The notes beneath the pieces were generated by a model. The model was not told where the DNA came from, did not search any database, and saw nothing but the letters and a program-made list of their open reading frames with translations. Positions 15,123 through 20,615 of a DNA stretch of 20,615 bases are shown in pieces. Source of the DNA: JBOICV01 sp050740255 (GTDB lineage Bacteria > Pseudomonadota > Gammaproteobacteria > Nevskiales > JBOICV01); assembly GCA_050740255.1 (NCBI GenBank), contig JBOICV010000140.1:1-20615 (forward strand), written 5' to 3'. The position numbers were made by a program, and so were the translations under genes. Numbering within the stretch: position 1 is the stretch's first letter; the number at the start of each line of letters is the position of its first letter.

Positions 15123-16037
15123 ATGAAAATCAAGAAGGCGGTGTTTCCGGTGGCGGGTCTGGGTACGCGTTTCCTGCCGGCCACCAAGGCGAGTCCGAAA
15201 GAGATGCTGCCGATCGTGGACAAGCCCTTGATTCAGTACGCGGTGGAGGAGGCGATCAGCGCAGGCGCGGAGCAACTTATCTTCATCACCGGGCGCAGCA
15301 AGAACGCCATCCTCGACCATTTCGACAAAGCCTACGAGCTTGAGGCGGAGCTTGAGAGCCGTGGCAAGGACGACCTGCTCGAACTAGTGCGCGGCATCGT
15401 GCCGCGTGGCGTGACTTGCATTTATATCCGCCAGGCTGAGGCGCTGGGATTGGGCCATGCCGTGCTTTGCGCCGAGGCGGCGATCGGCACTCAGGACTTC
15501 TGTGTGATTCTCGCCGACGACTTGATTGACGGCCGCGGCGTGAGCTGCATGGAGCAGATGCGTCGGGTCTATGAGCAGTATGGCTGCAGCGTAATTGGAG
15601 TGCAGCGCGTGCCGAAAGAGGAAATCTCGCGCTATGGCGTGGTTGAGGTGAAACCCATCGGCCCGCGGCTCGGCGAAATCAAGCGCATCGTCGAAAAACC
15701 CAAACCGGAAGAGGCGCCGTCGAATCTGGCGGTGGTGGGGCGTTATATCCTCACTCCGCGCGTGCTGGATTTGCTGCGCGACACTGCACGCGGCGCCGGC
15801 GGCGAAATCCAGTTGACGGATGCGATTGCGCGCCTGCTGGAAACCGAGACCGTGATCGCCTACGAATTTGACGGCGTGCGCTACGACTGCGGCAGCAAGC
15901 TCGGTTATCTGCAGGCGAATGTCGAGTATGGGCTCATGCATCCGGAACTGGGCGAGGATTTCGCGTCCTATTTGCAGCATAGGGCGCACGAGCTGCTGCC
16001 ACCCAAACGTGCGGCCGGAGGCAAGAAACCGCAATAG
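15123..16037 (+). CDS. galU: UTP--glucose-1-phosphate uridylyltransferase
   Basis: Makes UDP-glucose from UTP and glucose-1-phosphate for envelope and exopolysaccharide synthesis, in the cytoplasm. The 304-residue protein begins MKIKKAVFPVAGLGTRFLPA and has the nucleotidyl-transferase signature GLGTRFLPATKASPKEMLP (12-30), KPLIQYAVEEA, LADDLI, VEKPKPEEAPSNLAVVGRYIL and GGEIQLTDAI. AAGGAAGGA (15112-15120) is a strong ribosome binding site that fixes the start at 15123; a longer open frame inside the MaoC gene is rejected. It ends 2 nt before sucA, an unusual partner. Confidence 0.95.
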   Translation: MKIKKAVFPVAGLGTRFLPATKASPKEMLPIVDKPLIQYAVEEAISAGAEQLIFITGRSKNAILDHFDKAYELEAELESRGKDDLLELVRGIVPRGVTCIYIRQAEALGLGHAVLCAEAAIGTQDFCVILADDLIDGRGVSCMEQMRRVYEQYGCSVIGVQRVPKEEISRYGVVEVKPIGPRLGEIKRIVEKPKPEEAPSNLAVVGRYILTPRVLDLLRDTARGAGGEIQLTDAIARLLETETVIAYEFDGVRYDCGSKLGYLQANVEYGLMHPELGEDFASYLQHRAHELLPPKRAAGGKKPQ

Positions 16038-16039
16038 TT

Positions 16040-18895
16040 ATGACCGAACCGACCGCTTCCCTGGAACAACGCCGCGCAAGCACGCCACTTTCCGGCGGCA
16101 ATGCCGGCTTTGTCGAAAGCTATTACGAACAATACCTGCTCGATCCCAATTCAGTTGATCCGGCCTGGCGCGACTACTTCCGAACGCTGAACGGCGGCGG
16201 CACGGATATCGCGCACGGCCCTATCCGCGAGACTTTCGTAGATCGTGGCGGCGCAGTCAGAACTCGCGTAGTCGCCGGTGGAACTCTCGATGCCGATGCC
16301 GCCAATAAACAGGCGGCGGTACTGCGCCTGCTGAACTACTACCGCGTCAGAGGTCATCAGGCGGCGAATCTGGACCCGCTGGGTCTGGCTCCAAAAACAC
16401 ATGTGCCGGATCTGGATCCGGCTTTCCATGGTTTGTCGGAAGCCGACATGGCGACGGTATTCGATACCGGCACGCTGATGGCGCAACAGAACCTGCCGCT
16501 GCGCGAAATTCTCCGAATTGTGCGCGACGTCTATACCGGCGCCATTGGCGCCGAGTATATGTACATCACCGACACCAAGGAAAAGCGTTGGATTCAGCAG
16601 CGCCTGGAAACCGCCGCGTTCAAACCCAAGCTCACGCCGAAGGAGCAGGGCGACACGCTGCGCCAGCTCACCGCCGCCGAAGGCATCGAGCGCTATCTGC
16701 ATACCAAGTACGTCGGTCAGAAGCGCTTCTCGCTCGAAGGTGGCGATAGCCTGATTGCGGCGCTGGACGAGGTGATACGCCGCGCCTCCCAGCACAAGAT
16801 GGACGAAGTGGTGATCGGCATGGCCCACCGCGGCCGGCTCAATGTGCTGGTCAACATCCTGGGCAAGTCGCCTAAAGACTTGTTCGGCGAGTTCGAAGGC
16901 AAGTACGCAGTAACCAGCACCCTCGGCTCCGGCGATGTGAAATACCACAGTGGTTTCTCCACCGATGTGGACATGGACGGCCACCGCATGCATCTGGTGC
17001 TGGCCTTCAATCCCTCGCATCTGGAAATCGTGAATCCGGTGGTAGTGGGTTCGGTGCGCGCGCGCCAGGATCGCCGCGGCGACGCGGACGGCAAGCTGGT
17101 GCTGCCGGTGCAGATTCACGGCGACGCCGCCTTCGCGGGTCAGGGCGTGGTAATGGAGACGCTACAGCTTTCGCAAGCCAAAGGTTATTCGACCGGCGGC
17201 ACCATGCACATCATCGTCAACAATCAGATTGGTTTCACCACGCTCAATCCGATCGAGGCGCAGGAAGGCCGCGAATCACGCTCCTCGCTCTACTGCACCG
17301 ACCTGGCCAAGATGCTGGATTCGCCCGTATTCCATGTAAATGGCGACGACCCGGAGGCCGTGGTATTCGTCACGCGTCTGGCGATGGATTTCCGTGCCGA
17401 GTTCAGAAAAGACGTATTTATTGATCTCGTCTGCTATCGCCGCCACGGCCACAACGAAGCGGACGAACCGGCCGTCACCCAGCCGCTGATGTATCAGAAG
17501 GTGCGCAGTCACGCGACCGCGCGCACGCTTTACGCCAAGAAGCTGGTGGCCGACAACATCGTACAAGTAGCCGATCCGGACCAATGGGTTGCGGAATACC
17601 GCACCGGCCTCGACCAGGGCGAGAACATTGTGCGCAAGACGCTCGGCATGGTCGGCAACCGGTACACGGTGGACTGGAACAAGCATCTCGGCGGCAATTG
17701 GGAAATGCCGGTCAAGACCGGGGTGACCGCCAAGATCATCAAAAAGCTTTCGGACCGCATGACTGATACGCCGGAAGGTTTCGAGTTGCACGCGCGCGTC
17801 GCCAAAATCGTGGAAGACCGCGACAAGATGGCCGAGGGCAAGCTGCCGATGGACTGGGGCTTCGCTGAAACCATGGCCTACGCCAGCTTGCTGGATGAAG
17901 GCTGCCGCATACGTATTTCCGGGCAGGACGTGGGCCGCGGCACTTTCTTCCACCGCCACGCCGTGCTGCACAACCAGAAGGACGGCCGCACGCTGGTGCC
18001 GCTGGAGCATATCGGTAAAAAGCCCTCCGATTTCACCATCAACGACTCTCTGTTATCGGAGGAGGGCGTGGTCGGCTTCGAATACGGTTACAGCACCGCC
18101 GATCCGCAGACGCTGGTGATCTGGGAAGCGCAGTTTGGCGACTTCGCCAACGGCGCGCAGGTCGTCATAGACCAGTTCATTGCTTCGGGTTATGCCAAGT
18201 GGGGGCGGCTGTGCGGTCTGACCTTGTTCCTGCCGCACGGCTACGAAGGGCAGGGACCGGAACATTCCTCCGCACGTCTCGAGCGTTACTTGCAGCTATG
18301 TGCGGAAAACAATATGCAGGTCTGCGTACCATCTACCCCGGCGCAGATGTTTCATATGATCCGGCGCCAGGCGCTGCGCCCGTACAAATTGCCGCTCATC
18401 GTCATGACACCCAAGAGCCTGCTGCGGCATAAGCTCTCGGTATCCGCCATCGATGAGCTGGAGAATTGCGGTTTCCAGCCGCTGATACCCGAGACGAATA
18501 AACTGGATGCGGGCCAGATCGAGCGCGTGGTGTTTTGCAGCGGCAAGGTTTATTTCGACCTGTATCAGGCGCGCGAGCAGCAGGGTTTGAAGAAGGTCGC
18601 GCTCGCCCGAATCGAACAGCTTTATCCGTTTCCGCGCGAGCAGTATGCCGCAGCGATTGCGCAGTATCCGAACCTCAAGGAAATCGTCTGGTGCCAGGAA
18701 GAGCCCGAGAATCAGGGCGCCTGGTATCCGATCAAGCATCGTATCAATGAGCCGTTGACAGCAAAGCAGCAGTTGTTCTACGCCACCCGTCCCGGCGCAG
18801 CGTCCACCGCGGTCGGCTATGGCAAGCTGCACACCCAGCAGCAAGAGCAAGTGGTGCGCGAAGCGCTCACCGGCGGCAAGCATTTCCGCGGTTGA
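16040..18895 (+). CDS. sucA: 2-oxoglutarate dehydrogenase E1 component
   Basis: Thiamine-diphosphate enzyme that decarboxylates 2-oxoglutarate and transfers the succinyl group to the lipoyl arm of SucB, in the TCA cycle. At 951 residues it is slightly longer than E. coli SucA. Recognisable segments: N-terminal GFVESYYEQYLLDPNSVDPAWRDYF cut here as FVESYYEQYL, RGHQAANLDPLGL, VVIGMAHRGRLNVLVNILGK, HLVLAFNPSHLEIVNPVV, VNGDDPEAVVFVTRLAMDF (ThDP/Mg site, about 433 on), YRRHGHNEADEP, and the C-terminal half with FLPHGYEGQGPEHSSARLER. It follows galU by 2 nt and precedes sucB by 29 nt. No sdh genes lie upstream. Confidence 0.97.
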   Translation: MTEPTASLEQRRASTPLSGGNAGFVESYYEQYLLDPNSVDPAWRDYFRTLNGGGTDIAHGPIRETFVDRGGAVRTRVVAGGTLDADAANKQAAVLRLLNYYRVRGHQAANLDPLGLAPKTHVPDLDPAFHGLSEADMATVFDTGTLMAQQNLPLREILRIVRDVYTGAIGAEYMYITDTKEKRWIQQRLETAAFKPKLTPKEQGDTLRQLTAAEGIERYLHTKYVGQKRFSLEGGDSLIAALDEVIRRASQHKMDEVVIGMAHRGRLNVLVNILGKSPKDLFGEFEGKYAVTSTLGSGDVKYHSGFSTDVDMDGHRMHLVLAFNPSHLEIVNPVVVGSVRARQDRRGDADGKLVLPVQIHGDAAFAGQGVVMETLQLSQAKGYSTGGTMHIIVNNQIGFTTLNPIEAQEGRESRSSLYCTDLAKMLDSPVFHVNGDDPEAVVFVTRLAMDFRAEFRKDVFIDLVCYRRHGHNEADEPAVTQPLMYQKVRSHATARTLYAKKLVADNIVQVADPDQWVAEYRTGLDQGENIVRKTLGMVGNRYTVDWNKHLGGNWEMPVKTGVTAKIIKKLSDRMTDTPEGFELHARVAKIVEDRDKMAEGKLPMDWGFAETMAYASLLDEGCRIRISGQDVGRGTFFHRHAVLHNQKDGRTLVPLEHIGKKPSDFTINDSLLSEEGVVGFEYGYSTADPQTLVIWEAQFGDFANGAQVVIDQFIASGYAKWGRLCGLTLFLPHGYEGQGPEHSSARLERYLQLCAENNMQVCVPSTPAQMFHMIRRQALRPYKLPLIVMTPKSLLRHKLSVSAIDELENCGFQPLIPETNKLDAGQIERVVFCSGKVYFDLYQAREQQGLKKVALARIEQLYPFPREQYAAAIAQYPNLKEIVWCQEEPENQGAWYPIKHRINEPLTAKQQLFYATRPGAASTAVGYGKLHTQQQEQVVREALTGGKHFRG

Positions 18896-18924
18896 AAGCC
18901 CAAGAAAAACGAAAAGAGGAAACG

Positions 18925-20130
18925 ATGAGTGAGATTAAGGTTCCGCCGCTTCCGGAGTCGGTGAGCGAGGCTACGGTTGGTCCCTGGCACAAAAAAGTAG
19001 GGGACGCGGTCGGCCGCGACGACAACGTGGTGGATCTGGAAACGGACAAGGTAATGCTGGAAGTTCCAGCCGGCGTGGACGGGGTACTCACGCAGATTCT
19101 TCAGCAGGAAGGTGCGACGGTAAAAAGCGGTGACGTGTTGGCCATTGTCAAAGTAGGAGCCGCTAAAGCTGCTCCTGCAAAAGTCGCTCCCTCTTCTTCT
19201 CCCCCTCCCCCCGTTGGCGGGGAGAGGGCAGGGGCGAAGGGCGACGTCCTTTCTCCCGCGGCCCGCAAAATTGCCGAGGAAAAGGGCGTGGCTGCCGCTT
19301 CCATTGCCGGCACCGGCAAAGACGGCCGCGTCACCAAGCAGGACGTGCTCGCTCAAGCCGACCGCCCACAAGTGGTTCCCCCTCTCCCCGCGAGCGGGGA
19401 GAGGGTAGGGGTGAGGGGCGCTGCTGGAGGCCGCGAAGAACAGCGCGTCCCCATGACACGCATCCGCGCGCGCATCGCCGAGCGGCTAAAGGAAGCTCAG
19501 AACACCGCCGCGATGCTCACTACCTTCAACGAGGTGGATTTATACGCAGTCGGCGAGTTGCGCAAGAAATACAAAGACAGCTTCGAGAAAAGCCACGGTG
19601 CAAAACTCGGCTATATGTCTTTCTTCACCCGCGCCGCAGTGGAGATGCTAAAGAAGTTTCCGGTCGTCAACGCCTCGGTTGAAGGCAACGACATCATTTA
19701 CCACGGCTACTACGACATCGGCATCGCCGTCAGCTCGCCCCGCGGTCTGGTCGTGCCGATCCTGCGCGACGCCGATCAGCTCAGCATGGCCGAGATCGAG
19801 AAAAAGATCGGCGAACTGGGCAAGAAAGCGCAGGACAGCAAGCTGACCATCGAAGACCTCACCGGCGGCACCTTCAGCATCACCAATGGCGGCGTGTTCG
19901 GCTCGATGCTTTCCACGCCCATCCTCAACCCGCCGCAAAGCGGCATTCTCGGCATGCACGGCATCACCGAGCGGCCGATGGTGATCAACGGCGAAATCAA
20001 GATCCGTCCGATGATGTATCTGGCCCTGAGTTATGACCACCGCATCATTGACGGCCGTGAAGCCGTGCTGTTTCTGCGCGGTATCAAGGAAGTGCTGGAA
20101 GACCCGGCTAGGCTGCTATTGCAGCTTTAG
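18925..20130 (+). CDS. sucB: 2-oxoglutarate dehydrogenase E2 (dihydrolipoyl succinyltransferase) with repeat-derived linkers
   Basis: The core of the 2-oxoglutarate dehydrogenase complex; moves the succinyl group from lipoyl-lysine to CoA. The 401-residue protein has a lipoyl domain (1-77, Lys42 in ETDKVMLEVPAG), a peripheral-subunit-binding domain (about 107-142, LSPAARKIAEEKGV...GRVTKQDVLAQ) and the catalytic domain (from about 172), with His372 and Asp376 in SYDHRIIDGREA. AGAGGA (18915-18920) sets the ATG at 18925; an upstream extension overlaps sucA and is rejected. Oddity: both linkers contain translated copies of a GC-rich hairpin repeat, giving PPPPVGGERAGAKG and PPLPASGERVGVRG. Neither lpd nor sucCD follows in the window. 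Confidence 0.97.
   Translation: MSEIKVPPLPESVSEATVGPWHKKVGDAVGRDDNVVDLETDKVMLEVPAGVDGVLTQILQQEGATVKSGDVLAIVKVGAAKAAPAKVAPSSSPPPPVGGERAGAKGDVLSPAARKIAEEKGVAAASIAGTGKDGRVTKQDVLAQADRPQVVPPLPASGERVGVRGAAGGREEQRVPMTRIRARIAERLKEAQNTAAMLTTFNEVDLYAVGELRKKYKDSFEKSHGAKLGYMSFFTRAAVEMLKKFPVVNASVEGNDIIYHGYYDIGIAVSSPRGLVVPILRDADQLSMAEIEKKIGELGKKAQDSKLTIEDLTGGTFSITNGGVFGSMLSTPILNPPQSGILGMHGITERPMVINGEIKIRPMMYLALSYDHRIIDGREAVLFLRGIKEVLEDPARLLLQL
19201..19242. repeat. Palindromic repeat copy 1 inside sucB (first linker)
   Basis: Left arm CCCCCTCCCC (19201-19210) pairs nearly perfectly with GGGGAGAGGG (19219-19228); the tail CAGGGGCGAAGGG follows. It reads in frame as PPPPVGGERAGAKG, residues about 93-106, between the lipoyl and subunit-binding domains. 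The right arm and tail match copy 2 at about 22 of 25 positions. Confidence 0.8.
19379..19420. repeat. Palindromic repeat copy 2 inside sucB (second linker)
   Basis: A perfect 11-bp stem, CCCTCTCCCCG (19380-19390) and CGGGGAGAGGG (19395-19405), with 4-nt loop CGAG, then tail TAGGGGTGAGGGG. It reads in frame as PPLPASGERVGVRG, residues about 153-166, between the subunit-binding and catalytic domains. The arm-plus-tail form is a familiar intergenic repeat of proteobacteria. Confidence 0.85.
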
Positions 20131-20178
20131 GAAGCCATCGCGGGACGTATCTGTCCGGGTAAATTTAAAATCAACAAA

Positions 20179-20194
20179 CGGCGTCTCAACGCCG
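20179..20194. other. Hairpin between sucB and the next gene
   Basis: CGGCGT (20179-20184) and ACGCCG (20189-20194) form a 6-bp stem with loop CTCA. It sits directly against the GGGGGAG ribosome binding site (20194-20200) of the next gene. No T-run follows, so it is a poor terminator; it might affect translation start, which is only a guess. Confidence 0.35.
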
Positions 20195-20204
20195 GGGGAG
20201 AAAA

Positions 20205-20615
20205 ATGGCACCGGTACGAATGCTTCGGGTACTTCGCTCTACCCGCGTTCTGTTCGCGGTTTTTGTCGCTGTAGGCTTCCCTTGCATGGCGGCGGCCACG
20301 ATTGTCATACCCCCCGAATCATCCTGGACCTACGGCGACGGCATACACTATGGCGAAACTCTCGACGAACTGATTGCAAACATAAACGCAGGACGAGAAG
20401 CCATCTTCAGCGACTGCATCGCCCGCTTCAGTTCCAACACGCCTTACCATTGCGGAAAAGCGATCATCACCGGATCGTCACCTGATTCCAGTCTTCATCT
20501 CAAAACCGTCAACGGCGAGCCTTGGCTGTACCACCTTCACCCAACCTTTTTTGAACAGGGAAGGGATGGGAGCGGCCAAGACTATTCGTACACATACCCC
20601 CCCGTACCCCCAAAC
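20205..20615 (+). CDS. Putative secreted protein of unknown function, N-terminal part
   Basis: I do not recognise this family. The frame from the ATG at 20205 is open to the window end (137 codons). GGGGGAG (20194-20200) is a good ribosome binding site 4 nt before it. The N-terminus is a clear signal peptide: RMLRVLRSTR, a hydrophobic core LFAVFVAVGF, and a likely cleavage near MAAA-TIV (about residue 31). The mature part contains two cysteines (SDCIARF and YHCGKA) that could pair, and ends at the edge in a proline-rich YTYPPVPPN. A proline-rich junction suggests another domain follows. Base use looks less GC-rich than sucB, and the C-runs near 20310 and 20598 are frameshift-prone. Another overlapping frame (20033-20485) has no such signals. 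Confidence 0.6.
   Translation, partial: MAPVRMLRVLRSTRVLFAVFVAVGFPCMAAATIVIPPESSWTYGDGIHYGETLDELIANINAGREAIFSDCIARFSSNTPYHCGKAIITGSSPDSSLHLKTVNGEPWLYHLHPTFFEQGRDGSGQDYSYTYPPVPPN

Noticed and set aside
1..20615. CRISPR array, prophage, transposase or defence genes
   Set aside because: No regularly spaced direct repeats were seen, and every long supported frame belongs to a housekeeping family or to the two proteins described; only protein-free palindromic repeats were found.

Overview
The window looks like chromosomal DNA of a GC-rich gammaproteobacterium. The main evidence is gene order. A GacA/UvrY response regulator is followed by uvrC, pgsA, tRNA-Gly(GCC), tRNA-Cys(GCA) and tRNA-Leu(UAA), which is the order known from Escherichia coli (uvrY-uvrC-pgsA-glyW-cysT-leuZ) and pseudomonads. 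A full System I cytochrome c maturation operon (ccmABCDEFGHI) agrees with this. I cannot name a genus from the sequence.

Layout: (1) Positions 1-1570, minus strand: a PhoX-type Tat-exported phosphatase, cut by the window edge. (2) 1702-5048: the divergent response regulator, uvrC and pgsA. A composite palindromic element lies between uvrC and pgsA. A related hairpin follows pgsA, and beyond it is a second copy of the last 13 codons of pgsA (stop included), differing only at synonymous sites. (3) 5242-7401: a strong stable-RNA promoter and three tRNA genes. An LCAT-like alpha/beta hydrolase (putative lipoprotein) and a 120-bp inverted-repeat element split tRNA-Gly from tRNA-Cys. (4) 7411-14176: nine ccm genes with overlapping or nearly touching ends, starting only 9 nt after the encoded CCA of tRNA-Leu. 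They cover heme export and chaperoning (CcmABCDE), apocytochrome thiol handling (CcmG, CcmH) and heme ligation (CcmF, CcmI). (5) 14246-20130: a MaoC-type hydratase, galU, sucA and sucB, closely spaced on one strand. sucA and sucB encode E1 and E2 of 2-oxoglutarate dehydrogenase; neither lpd nor sucCD follows within the window. (6) 20205-20615: the start of an unrecognised secreted protein that runs off the window.

Most of the window is housekeeping. The unusual signals are small mobile palindromes that interact with genes. Two in-frame copies of a GC-rich hairpin repeat form part of the two interdomain linkers of SucB. A hairpin element next to pgsA is associated with the synonymous tail duplication. 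Other such elements fill the spacers around pgsA and before tRNA-Cys. I found no CRISPR array, complete insertion sequence, prophage gene or defence system.
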